13,417 nucleotides of DNA from a bacterium (GCA_021791455.1 JAJYWM010000411.1:7086-20502), one strand, 5' to 3'; positions 6,476-13,417 are shown, counted from the stretch's first letter. Made by a program: numbers and translations. Notes: generated by a model from the letters alone, not told the origin.

Positions 6476-7537
6476 TTGACAACTGCCGCCCAGACCAGGA
6501 CCACAAGACCCGGGATCTCTCTGCGCATCGGGACGGTGGAGCTGGACAACCCCATCTTCATCGCTCCGATGGCGGGGATCACCGATCGCCCGTTCCGAGA
6601 TCTCGCCAGGGAGTTGGGCGCCGGCCTGACCTGCACCGAGATGACCGCCGCCGCCGCCGTCGTGAGGGCCCCGGAGGACGCCGTCGAGCGGGTCCTGGAC
6701 CTGCGGGGTGATGAACACCCGGTGGCGGCCCAGTTGGTCGGCTGCGATCCCAAGATGATGGCGGACGCCGCCCAGATCTGCGTCGCCAAGGGCGCGGACA
6801 TCATCGACATCAACCTCGGCTGTCCTGTTTCCAAGGTGGTGCGGCTCGGTTCCGGCGCCGCCCTGGCCCGCGAGATCCGTGCGACCGCGGCAGTGCTGGA
6901 GGCGATGGTGCAGGCGGTGCCGGTGCCGGTCACCGCCAAGATGCGTCTCGGCTGGGACCACCAGAGCATCAACGCACCGGAGCTGAGCCGGGCGCTCGAG
7001 GATGTCGGAGTTCAGGCGGTCACGATCCACGGGAGGACCAGGGCTCAGCGCTATACGGGATTCGCCGACTGGGCCGAGATCGGCAGGGTGAAGGAGGCGG
7101 TCCGAGCGATCCCGGTCCTGGGTTCTGGCGACGTGCGCGACCCGGCCCAGGTGGAGGCCCGGATCCGCCAGGGAGTGGTGGACGGGGTCGTCATCGCCCG
7201 CGGGATGATGGGCGATTGGCACCTTCTGCAGCAGACCGTGAGCCAGCTCCGCCACGGCGACCCTGGGCCGGACCCCAGCTTCGAGGAGAGGGTGCGCTTG
7301 GCGCGCCGTCACTGGCTCTCTGTGGTGGATCACCACGGCGAGCGCCGGGGCGTACGGCTGGCGCGCAAGTACCTGGTCTGGGCCATCAAGGGTTGCAGCG
7401 GCGCCGCGCGCCTGCGGGCCAGAGTGGCGGACCTCTACACCAAGGCCGACTTGGAGGAGCTCTACTTTGAGATCGTGGCCGCCGGCGAGGGTCCCCACGG
7501 CTGGCAGCGGCCCATCTTCGTCAGCGGCGAGGGGTGA
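6476..7537 (+). CDS. dusB: tRNA-dihydrouridine synthase (DUS family)
   Basis: This flavoenzyme reduces specific uridines of tRNA to dihydrouridine. With a TTG start it has 353 residues. The FMN-binding TIM barrel shows IAPMAGITDRPFR, CTEM, QLVGCDP, the catalytic Cys in INLGCPVSKV (about residue 116), KMRLGWD (K155), TIHGRTRAQRYTG (H185) and VLGSGDVRDP followed by VVIARGMMGD. The C-terminal helical tRNA-binding domain covers about 265-350. The start is uncertain. Homologues usually begin near RIGTVEL, i.e. around 6521, where only CTG and ATC codons are available. TTG 6476 is the nearest conventional start, without a clear Shine-Dalgarno. The gene faces away from coaX and is followed 7 bp later by a zinc-ribbon gene. 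The subfamily symbol dusB is the usual bacterial one and less certain than the family. Confidence 0.93.
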   Translation: MTTAAQTRTTRPGISLRIGTVELDNPIFIAPMAGITDRPFRDLARELGAGLTCTEMTAAAAVVRAPEDAVERVLDLRGDEHPVAAQLVGCDPKMMADAAQICVAKGADIIDINLGCPVSKVVRLGSGAALAREIRATAAVLEAMVQAVPVPVTAKMRLGWDHQSINAPELSRALEDVGVQAVTIHGRTRAQRYTGFADWAEIGRVKEAVRAIPVLGSGDVRDPAQVEARIRQGVVDGVVIARGMMGDWHLLQQTVSQLRHGDPGPDPSFEERVRLARRHWLSVVDHHGERRGVRLARKYLVWAIKGCSGAARLRARVADLYTKADLEELYFEIVAAGEGPHGWQRPIFVSGEG

Positions 7538-7544
7538 TGTTGCC

Positions 7545-7931
7545 GTGACCGCTGGAAAGCGGCACCTGGTCTGTCCTTACGGCTGTCAGCCAGGCCGCTT
7601 CGAGCTTATCGGCGGAGCGGTCTTCGTGGATCCCCGCGGCCTCTACCTGAGCCACGAGGAGAGGCTGGCGTCCTTCCGCTGCGAAAGCTGTGGGTCGGTG
7701 GCTGTGGACCTGGCCGAGGCCGCCGCCGCACGCGCCCGTGAGAGTGGATCGGCGGGGCAGCTGACGGTCACCTGCCCCGCCTGCGGCACACGGTTGTTGC
7801 CCCCTTTGGAGATGGACCCTGGATCCCAGCTGGAGTGTCCCAACTGCGGAGCGGTCTTCTCCTTCGAGGAGGGGTCCCAGCACCTCCTGGGCAACTTCAG
7901 CGAGGCGCCGGAGGACCTTTCCGCCCCCTGA
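7545..7931 (+). CDS. Small protein with two zinc ribbons, function unknown
   Basis: The GTG at 7545 gives 128 residues and follows GAGGGG by about 10 nt; it lies 7 bp after the synthase stop codon, so the two are very likely cotranscribed. Eight cysteines fall in four pairs: C10-x3-C14, C46-x2-C49, C77-x2-C80 and C98-x2-C101, which would build two zinc-ribbon sites. The second pair set (CPACG ... CPNCG) is the classic ribbon, the first (CPYGC ... CESC) is atypical. An Ala/Arg-rich helix (about 55-72) links them, and the C-terminus is acidic. No catalytic domain or membrane segment is seen. A nucleic-acid or protein-binding role beside a tRNA-modification enzyme is plausible but is inference only. 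Confidence 0.85.
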   Translation: MTAGKRHLVCPYGCQPGRFELIGGAVFVDPRGLYLSHEERLASFRCESCGSVAVDLAEAAAARARESGSAGQLTVTCPACGTRLLPPLEMDPGSQLECPNCGAVFSFEEGSQHLLGNFSEAPEDLSAP

Positions 7932-8007
7932 CCGGTCGATCGGTGGGGCCCCAATCCATCACCGGACGCCGCTTCGCGCCCTAGCAAGGCTCGCTCAAGT
8001 CATAAAG

Positions 8008-8030
8008 ACCGACTGGTCAGTCGTTATACT
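8008..8030 (+). promoter_or_regulatory. tetR-clc promoter with overlapping TetR-type operator
   Basis: A good -10 element TATACT (8025-8030) ends 6 nt before the ATG at 8037, so the transcript should start at or next to the start codon. Just upstream, ACCGACTG-GT-CAGTCGTT (8008-8025) is a near-perfect palindrome with 6-bp perfect inner arms (CGACTG/CAGTCG) around a 2-bp centre. It has the look of operators bound by TetR-family regulators and fills the -35/-10 spacer, so binding would block polymerase. No clear -35 hexamer is seen. Confidence 0.65.
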
Positions 8031-8036
8031 CGCGAT

Positions 8037-8633
8037 ATGCCGAAGGTCGGTGAGGAGCACCGGGCCGCCCGGCGCCAGCGACTCATCGACGCCGGCTGGC
8101 GCTGTCTTGCCCACACCGGCTACCGCGACCTCACTGTCGACCAGGTGTGCCGGGAGGCGGCGGTCAGCAAGGGCTCCTTCTACGGCTCCTTCGCTCACAA
8201 GCGGAGCCTGCTGCTGGCGCTGCTGGAAGACGACTCAGCTTCCCTGAGGGCCGCCATGATGGATCTTGAGACCGGGGAGCCCGACCCCAGCCGAAGGTTG
8301 CGCGCGTTCGCCGCCCACATGTTGGCGCGCGCCGAGTCCCCTGAGCATGTGCAGATGCTGGCGGACCTCTGGGCCGCGATGCTGACCGACCCCGCGGTGC
8401 GGGAGACCCTGAGGCACACCATTGCGGAGAGGCGAGCGATCCTGCGCTCCTGGGTGGAGGACGGCATCGCCAGCCACCGGATAACCCCGACTCCCGCAAA
8501 CGCTCTGGCGTCCCTGATGCTGGCGCTGGGGGAGGGGCTCACCCTGCATGCCGGACTCGACGAGGCGGGATTCCGCTGGGAGAACATCCGCCTCACGGTC
8601 GACCTTATCCTGGCCGCGCTCGAACCCTCATGA
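8037..8633 (+). CDS. TetR-family transcriptional regulator, probably leaderless
   Basis: This is a 198-residue ligand-responsive repressor. The N-terminal helix-turn-helix spans about 12-58 (RLIDAGWRCLAHTGYRDLTV, then VCREAAVSKGSFYGSF with the recognition helix around 43-52). The C-terminal helical domain (about 65-195) would bind the ligand and dimerise. The ATG follows the -10 element by 6 nt and has no Shine-Dalgarno, so the message is predicted to be leaderless. Its stop overlaps the start of the downstream ClC gene (ATGA), so both sit in one operon with an operator-like palindrome upstream. Autoregulation and control of the channel gene are inferred. The ligand is unknown. Confidence 0.92.
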   Translation: MPKVGEEHRAARRQRLIDAGWRCLAHTGYRDLTVDQVCREAAVSKGSFYGSFAHKRSLLLALLEDDSASLRAAMMDLETGEPDPSRRLRAFAAHMLARAESPEHVQMLADLWAAMLTDPAVRETLRHTIAERRAILRSWVEDGIASHRITPTPANALASLMLALGEGLTLHAGLDEAGFRWENIRLTVDLILAALEPS

Positions 8634-10957
8634 GACCCGGATGGCGTTCTCTGGTGGCGCGGGTCCGAAGGCGCCCACCAGGTGGGCCACGCCCCGGAGA
8701 CCCCGAGCCAAGAGCGGCCCGGGGATGGCTTCGGGCGGCGGGGCACCTGGCCCGTCGGGTGCGGCACACCCAAAGGTGGACAAGGCGGCACGACCGACCC
8801 GAGCCCACCCCGGTCAGACCTCCGCGCCGTGGTCTGAACAACGCGCGCCTCACCTGGGAGGGACCATTCTTTGAGGCGGGTTGGACCAACTGGCGCATCC
8901 TCGGGAGCCGGCTGGGCGCCCGCATCAGCCGCCTCCCTTACGCCACCAAATGGCTGGTCCTCGGGGCCGCGATCGGAGTGGTGGCTGGCCTCGGCGCCAT
9001 TCTCTTCTACACGGCGCTGCAGGTGGGCACCCACCTATTCCTCAGTGATCTCGCCGGGTACCACATCCCCACCCCCGGAGGCGAGGGCAACGCTCCGGGG
9101 TCCTCGGGGTTCGCGAGACCTTGGGCGATTCCGCTCGTGGTCGGGTTGGGCGGCCTCATCTCCGGCCTGCTCATCTTCACCTGGGCGCCCGAGGCTGAGG
9201 GCCATGGCACTGACGCCGCCATCGAGGCTTTTCATCGCAACCCCCGGGGCATCCGGCTGCGCGCGGTGGCGGTCAAGATTGTCGCTTCCGCAGTCACCAT
9301 AGGCTCAGGAGGGTCAGGGGGCAGGGAGGGGCCGACGGCCCAGATCAGCGCCGGGTTTGGATCGCTCTTGGCCAGGACGCTCGACCTCTCCCCGGACGAT
9401 GGGCGGCTGGCCGTGGCGGTTGGCATCGGGTCAGGCATCGGGGCTATCTTCAGCGCCCCACTGGGAGGGGCCGTGCTGGCGGCCGACATTCTGTATCGAG
9501 ATGACTTTGAGTTCGCGGCCCTCTTCCCTGGTCTGGTCGCCTCGGTGATCGCCTACCTCATATTTGGAGCGGTCGAGGGCTATCGCTCACTCTTCACCGT
9601 GAGTGGTGGATACCACTTCTCGAGCCCGGGCCAGCTTCTGTGGTTCGCCGTGATCGGGATCGCGGCGGGCCTGATCGGGCTCCTGTATGCGAAGGGCTTC
9701 TATCGAGTGGTGGCCCTGAACGCGCGGCTGCCGTTCAGTCGCAAGCTGCGTCCCGCCTTGGGCGGACTTCTGGTGGGCTCGATCGCCCTGGCGCTCCCGG
9801 AGGTGCTGGGCACCGGATACGGCTGGGTCCAGAAGGGATTGGGACCAAGCCTGCTGGCAATCCCGCTCTACGCCGTGCTGCTGCTTCCGTTCGCCAGGAT
9901 CCTGGCCACCTCCCTATCCATCGGCACCGGCGGGTCGGGCGGAGTGTTCGGTCCCGGGATGGTCATCGGCGCGTTCACCGGAGCCGCCGTCTGGAGGGTG
10001 CTGGAGCCGTTCGCTCCCTTCGTGCCCCACGATCCGGCCTCGTTCGTGGTGGTCGGGATGATGGCGTGCTTCGGTGGGATCGCCGGGGCACCCCTGGCGG
10101 TCATGCTGATGGTGGCGGAGATGACCGGGACCATCTCCCTGCTGGTCCCCGCCATGGTCGCGGTCGCCATCGCCACCTTTATCGTGCGCCGCTTCGACGA
10201 CAGCATCTACAGAAGCCAGCTTCGCACCCGCGCCGACTCTCCCGCCCAGAGGCTGCAATTCGGCCTGCCGCTGCTGGGCGGGATCCAGGTGAGCACGGTG
10301 GCCTCGGAGCCGCTGGTAATCGTCAGGGATTCAATGAGGGCGGCGGAGGCTTTACAGCTGCTTCGCTCCCACACGGTGCCCGGGGCCCCGGTCGTGGATG
10401 GGGAGGAAATCTACCTGGGCACGGTGACGGAAGAGGTCATCGCGGGCGCACTCGCCCAGGACGCCTCACCCTCGCTATCGGATTTGGTCGACTTCACCAC
10501 GCCGACGGTCGCCGCCACGGCCCACCTGGACACGGCCCTCGACTCCATCACCCAGGCCGGGGGACATTGGGTGACCGTGACAGATGGTGCGCGGCACGTG
10601 CTCGGTGTGCTCACCTTCGGGGACCTCGTGACCGGCTACCAGCGCGCGCTGTCCAGCAACCTCGGGGTCATGACCCAGGTGAGCGGTCACATCATGAGCC
10701 TGGAGGAGCGCATCGGGGAGGGCTCACCGCTCATCGGCCGACCGCTCCGCGATGTGACCATGCCCTCTGGATGCATCGTGGTGACAGTGCTGCGCGGCAC
10801 GGAGCTGACGTTCGCCACGGCCAGCACGGTGCTGGAGGCCGGCGACGTGGCCAGCGCCCTCGCCTCCCCGGAGGAGGCGGAACGCATGCGCCAGCTGATG
10901 CGCGGTGCTGAGGGACCGATCAACCCCTCGGTGGAACGCGGCAGCCAACTCATGTGA
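8630..10957 (+). CDS. ClC-type anion channel/transporter with CBS pair and TrkA_C-like domain
   Basis: This 775-residue membrane protein would move chloride or a related anion. After a roughly 105-residue Arg/Pro-rich cytoplasmic tail, the ClC membrane domain spans about 107-520. Its signatures are GHGTD (191-195, in place of GSGIP), GREGP with gating Glu E233 (231-235), GVFGP (438-442), and a Tyr at 527 in the position of the central pore Tyr. Where ClC-ec1 has the E202-E203 pair, with E203 relaying protons, this protein has D286-I287, which fits a channel or non-proton-coupled transporter. Two CBS domains (about 555-610 and 618-672) and a TrkA_C/RCK_C-like domain (about 690-755) follow and probably sense nucleotides or ligands. 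The ATG overlaps the tetR stop. The start could be later because the basic tail is poorly conserved in character, but no better ribosome binding site is seen in frame. Confidence 0.93.
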   Translation: MRPGWRSLVARVRRRPPGGPRPGDPEPRAARGWLRAAGHLARRVRHTQRWTRRHDRPEPTPVRPPRRGLNNARLTWEGPFFEAGWTNWRILGSRLGARISRLPYATKWLVLGAAIGVVAGLGAILFYTALQVGTHLFLSDLAGYHIPTPGGEGNAPGSSGFARPWAIPLVVGLGGLISGLLIFTWAPEAEGHGTDAAIEAFHRNPRGIRLRAVAVKIVASAVTIGSGGSGGREGPTAQISAGFGSLLARTLDLSPDDGRLAVAVGIGSGIGAIFSAPLGGAVLAADILYRDDFEFAALFPGLVASVIAYLIFGAVEGYRSLFTVSGGYHFSSPGQLLWFAVIGIAAGLIGLLYAKGFYRVVALNARLPFSRKLRPALGGLLVGSIALALPEVLGTGYGWVQKGLGPSLLAIPLYAVLLLPFARILATSLSIGTGGSGGVFGPGMVIGAFTGAAVWRVLEPFAPFVPHDPASFVVVGMMACFGGIAGAPLAVMLMVAEMTGTISLLVPAMVAVAIATFIVRRFDDSIYRSQLRTRADSPAQRLQFGLPLLGGIQVSTVASEPLVIVRDSMRAAEALQLLRSHTVPGAPVVDGEEIYLGTVTEEVIAGALAQDASPSLSDLVDFTTPTVAATAHLDTALDSITQAGGHWVTVTDGARHVLGVLTFGDLVTGYQRALSSNLGVMTQVSGHIMSLEERIGEGSPLIGRPLRDVTMPSGCIVVTVLRGTELTFATASTVLEAGDVASALASPEEAERMRQLMRGAEGPINPSVERGSQLM

Positions 10958-10978
10958 CCCGGCAGATCCCCAGCCGGG
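10958..10978. terminator. Hairpin between convergent genes, possible weak terminator
   Basis: CCCGGC (10958-10963) and GCCGGG (10973-10978) form a 6-bp stem with a 9-nt loop starting at the first base after the ClC stop codon. It lies in the 44-bp gap between two convergent genes. There is no U-tract on either strand, so it does not qualify as a canonical intrinsic terminator. Confidence 0.3.
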
Positions 10979-11001
10979 ACGGCGGCTAACCCTGGAGCGG
11001 T

Positions 11002-13050
11002 CTAGCGGGGCTCCTCAGCGACCGGGCCAGGTACGGCGCTGGTCAGTGTCCGCTCCACTTCGGAGGCAAGCTCCGGGTTGGCGTGAACGGGACATCTGGC
11101 GGCGGCGGTACCGGCGTCGGCGGGGGTGGCGGCCAGCGCTTCAACGACCGCCGCCTCCAGCTGGGGGTTGGCATGCACCGGGCATCCACCTCGCGTCGCA
11201 TTCCCTTCCGACTCACCATCTGAGGCGGCTGGCGCCACGAATCCAGGCGTGGTGCCCTCCTCTCGGGGACGCAGGCGGGCGACGGTGGGAGAGGCCTCCC
11301 TGGGCACGTAGCGCCCTCCAGTGCCCCCAGCGGCATATGTCAGGAGCGCCCGGTCAACATCGTCACCCTCCTGGAAGGATTCGTCGAATCCATTTTGGTC
11401 GCGCGGCTGGCGGTCCGGGTCGAGGTCGTCCTGCAACGGTGTGCGGTGGGGCTGAGCGTTGGCGGACCGGCCCAACTCCGGTTCGATCAGGGGACCCGCG
11501 ACCTGCAGGGTGACCACGGTCAGGCGGCGCATCCTGGCGACCTTCTCGACCTTCGCCTTGATCCGGCGGCGCAGATACCCGGCTGGCATTTCATGGAGAA
11601 GGTTTCGGGCCTCGGTCGACCATCCGATCTTGCGGTTGTCGAAGGTGAGCTCCTCGGTCACCTCGCCCTCGGACTCGGCCTCCCGCATCAGGGTCTCGTG
11701 GTCCACCTGGGAGAAGCCGTCCTGGGTTCCCCCGCAGACCGGGCAGGAGACCGGACGCACTCCGTGAGCTGTGTAACCGCACTCGCGGCAGATGTGCACC
11801 TCGCGCTCGTTCTTGACCACCGCGGCAGCCTCTCGCTGGATGCCAATGGCCGAGGACGCCTCGGGAGGCAGGATGTCGCCCAAAGCTGCGGTCACCAAAT
11901 CCTGGGAGATTATGGAGTGCCCCCGCTCCATCGACCAGCGCAGCACAGCGGTCCTGGCCAATCCCTGGGCCGAGCATGGGATCCTCTCCAGCACCTCGTT
12001 CGCCTCCGGGGTCCAGACCACGGACGCCGCTCCCTGGACGTCGATGGGCGGCACATAGGTGCGGGAGGAGAGCATCACACTGCAGGGGGCAAGTCGCAGC
12101 AGGTTCTCACTGTTGCCGCCGATGTCCATGCCCTGGTCCGAGTGCACCCCGATCCGGCCGCAGACGAGCAGGGACGCGTCCTTCTCCCGCACGTAGCGCA
12201 GAACCTGCTCGAAGGCCTTGCCATCCAGGAGGGTGATGGGCAGGTCGTAGCCCTCGGCACGCGCCACCTCCTTGGCCACCTTCAGATGCGACGAGTAGAT
12301 CATCGCCAGACCGGTGTCGATGATCTCCTCATGCAGGGCCTCCTGCTCCTTGAAGCGGAAGACCTTGCTCGCCTTCTCCGAGAGGACTCCCACGATGCCG
12401 TTGAACAGGACGTAGTGCAGGTACGGGTCATAGACGGACACGGCCTCGACGGGGAGGTCCAGGGCTCGCCCCATCTCCAGCGCCGAGCGCAGACCGGCGA
12501 AGGACTGGGGAGAGCCGTCTATGGCGACTACGATTGGTCCGTCCAGCGTCTGCCGCCCCTCGCGGTGGCGGACCACGATGGTGTCGCGGTGGGCCCGCCG
12601 AACCACGCGATCCACACAGGTCCCGATCTGGGTCTCCTTGACCTGCCCCAGCCCGCACGCCCCCATGATCACCAGGTCGTAGTCCGACTCCTCGATGTCC
12701 TTGACCAGCACCTCCCAGTTCTTCCCGTCGAAGGTCTTGGGGGTGAACGGCACGCCCTCCTGCAGGCAGAGCCTCTGCGTCTCCTCAAGGTAGGAATCTG
12801 AAATCAGCCCCAGCCCGGTGGTGATCAGGCTGTCGTGGATCTTGCGCTGACGCTCCAGCTCAACCTCGTCCTGATACTCCTCAGGCAGGGTGTACTCCAT
12901 CTGCTTGAAGCGGTAGTCGTGCAGCCTTGCGGCGTACACGTGGCTGCCCACGAGCTCAGCTCCGCTCGCCTTGGCCAGACGGATTCCGAACTCGGAGGCG
13001 GCGGTGGAATGATCGGAATTGTCCAGCGGCAGATAGATCTTGCGGTACAT
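11002..13050 (-). CDS. Tandem UspA / PCP_red-like / rubredoxin-like ribbon fusion protein
   Basis: This 682-residue cytoplasmic protein has no signal peptide or membrane segment. Residues 1-162 are a UspA domain with the ATP-binding pattern G130-x2-G133-x9-G143-T144. Residues 171-330 are a second UspA domain whose pattern ends G311-G312 instead of G-S/T. Residues 345-391 (VWTPEANEVLERIP ... GHSIISQDLVTAA) resemble the PCP_red helical domain known from protochlorophyllide reductase subunit B. Residues 419-441 are a four-Cys ribbon (CRECGYTAHG ... CPVCGG) of the rubredoxin/rubrerythrin type. Residues 476-515 (IGWSTEARNLLHEMPAGYLRR) are a second PCP_red-like segment. The tail after 520 is polar and disordered and ends with two CPVHANP repeats (623-629, 653-659). 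The start ATG has only a weak GGGA upstream. It lies 59 bp after argH. Role unknown; a nucleotide-binding stress sensor with redox or metal input is inferred. Confidence 0.88.
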   Translation of the reverse strand: MYRKIYLPLDNSDHSTAASEFGIRLAKASGAELVGSHVYAARLHDYRFKQMEYTLPEEYQDEVELERQRKIHDSLITTGLGLISDSYLEETQRLCLQEGVPFTPKTFDGKNWEVLVKDIEESDYDLVIMGACGLGQVKETQIGTCVDRVVRRAHRDTIVVRHREGRQTLDGPIVVAIDGSPQSFAGLRSALEMGRALDLPVEAVSVYDPYLHYVLFNGIVGVLSEKASKVFRFKEQEALHEEIIDTGLAMIYSSHLKVAKEVARAEGYDLPITLLDGKAFEQVLRYVREKDASLLVCGRIGVHSDQGMDIGGNSENLLRLAPCSVMLSSRTYVPPIDVQGAASVVWTPEANEVLERIPCSAQGLARTAVLRWSMERGHSIISQDLVTAALGDILPPEASSAIGIQREAAAVVKNEREVHICRECGYTAHGVRPVSCPVCGGTQDGFSQVDHETLMREAESEGEVTEELTFDNRKIGWSTEARNLLHEMPAGYLRRRIKAKVEKVARMRRLTVVTLQVAGPLIEPELGRSANAQPHRTPLQDDLDPDRQPRDQNGFDESFQEGDDVDRALLTYAAGGTGGRYVPREASPTVARLRPREEGTTPGFVAPAASDGESEGNATRGGCPVHANPQLEAAVVEALAATPADAGTAAARCPVHANPELASEVERTLTSAVPGPVAEEPR

Positions 13051-13086
13051 CAGGGTTCCCGTTAAGCGGATGGTCGCTCTGCTGTG

Positions 13087-13092
13087 ATCCTA
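13087..13092 (-). promoter_or_regulatory. Possible -10 element of the Usp-fusion gene
   Basis: TAGGAT on the minus strand lies in the 59-bp gap between argH and the fusion gene, 36 nt before its ATG. No good -35 hexamer is found at 16-18 bp, so an independent promoter for the fusion gene is only a possibility. Read-through from argH is the alternative. Confidence 0.3.
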
Positions 13093-13109
13093 GCAACTTT
13101 GGCTGGGCT

Positions 13110-13417
13110 TCAGATGCGGGGAGGGGATCCCCCGAGCTGGTCCTGTTGCTCAAGCCACCGTCTCGTCGCCGCCAGCCGACGGCCGCAGCTTCGCAGCGCC
13201 CGGGATGTGGCCCTTGGGCCCGGCGCCCCTACCTGCTCGCGCCGCGCCAGGGACGCGCGCGCGCTGAAAAGGTCTTGCTGGCAAGGGTCGCAGGGCAGCC
13301 CGAGCTCCTGCCAGGAGGAGTGCAGCCAGGAGTCCAGGGGCAGGCCCACCTCTCGGGATCGGTGGACCGCCAGGCCGACCATCTCATGGGCCTGCCGGAA
13401 CGGCATCCCCGATGCCA
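13110..13417 (-). CDS. argH: Argininosuccinate lyase, C-terminal part (cut by window edge)
   Basis: The visible 101 or so codons begin inside the gene at the right window edge. They start with ASGMPFRQAHEMVG, the hallmark of the C-terminal domain (ASL_C2) of argininosuccinate lyase, which splits argininosuccinate into arginine and fumarate in the last step of arginine synthesis. The rest matches that domain in character: helices, then a Pro/Gly-containing segment (VGAPGPRATSRALR) where relatives have the Gly-rich turn before the last helix. Catalytic residues lie outside the window. The stop is TGA at 13110-13112. An internal ATG at 13406 exists but is not the start. The gene reads toward the Usp-fusion gene on the same strand. 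Confidence 0.85.
   Translation of the reverse strand, partial: ASGMPFRQAHEMVGLAVHRSREVGLPLDSWLHSSWQELGLPCDPCQQDLFSARASLARREQVGAPGPRATSRALRSCGRRLAATRRWLEQQDQLGGSPPRI

Noticed and set aside
6476..6481. Perfect TTGACA as a -35 box for the dihydrouridine synthase gene
   Set aside because: No TAnnnT-like -10 element is found 16-19 bp downstream (GACCAC/ACCACA there), so it is probably chance or part of the coding start.
6299..7498. Upstream extension of the coaX frame to a 656-residue protein
   Set aside because: The extra 400 codons are antisense to the well-conserved dihydrouridine synthase gene and show no domain. CoaX starts at TTG 6298 with a Shine-Dalgarno 5 nt upstream.
9640..10911. 423-codon plus-strand frame inside the ClC gene
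   Set aside because: Its translation is Arg/Gly/His-rich, typical of an off-frame reading, while the ClC, CBS and TrkA_C motifs are all in the other frame.
11395..12801. 468-codon plus-strand frame opposite the Usp-fusion gene
   Set aside because: It is an antisense shadow; the minus-strand frame carries the Usp and ribbon motifs.
1..13417. CRISPR array, transposase or IS ends, known defence system
   Set aside because: No regularly spaced repeats, no transposase motifs and no recognised nuclease/defence domain; the only mobile gene is the integrase.

Overview
The window is GC-rich bacterial chromosome with short intergenic gaps, frequent GTG/TTG starts, 4-nt gene overlaps and at least one probable leaderless start. 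This fits Actinomycetota or a neighbouring high-GC lineage such as Chloroflexota/Dormibacterota. No gene here fixes the phylum, so the assignment is inference.

Left edge (1-1305): an intact tyrosine-recombinase integrase (11-1132, +) reads toward the 3' end of a tRNA-Ser(UGA) gene on the minus strand (1216-1305). This is the usual layout of an element integrated into the 3' end of a tRNA, so bases 1 to about 1215 are probably one end of a genomic island, ICE or prophage that continues left of the window. A tandem 11-bp repeat lies between integrase and tRNA.

From 1306 to 5527 the window is mostly core genes. A VOC/glyoxalase-like gene is broken by one in-frame stop (1383-1805, +). It is followed by a minus-strand operon in the order greA (transcript cleavage factor), lysS and serS, with a good promoter upstream of greA. 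The serS end of the operon points toward the tRNA-Ser gene. Between greA and coaX, on the plus strand, is a promoter-like element, a possible 7-codon Leu-rich reading frame and a strong U-tract terminator with no gene behind it. This is a candidate small RNA or orphan attenuator.

From 5528 to 7931, coaX (type III pantothenate kinase, minus) diverges from a DUS-family tRNA-dihydrouridine synthase gene (plus), which is followed 7 bp later by a small double zinc-ribbon protein. A perfect 9+9 bp inverted repeat covers the putative coaX promoter.

From 8037 to 10957, a TetR-family regulator with a palindrome in its promoter overlaps by ATGA a ClC-type anion channel/transporter carrying two CBS domains and a TrkA_C-like domain. 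The regulator probably controls the channel and itself.

From 11002 to 13417 (minus), the C-terminus of argH enters from the right edge. It is followed by the most unusual gene of the window, a 682-residue protein with two UspA domains, a PCP_red-like helical domain, a rubredoxin-like zinc/iron ribbon, a second PCP_red-like domain, and a disordered tail ending in two copies of CPVHANP. I recognise the parts but not a described system with this arrangement.
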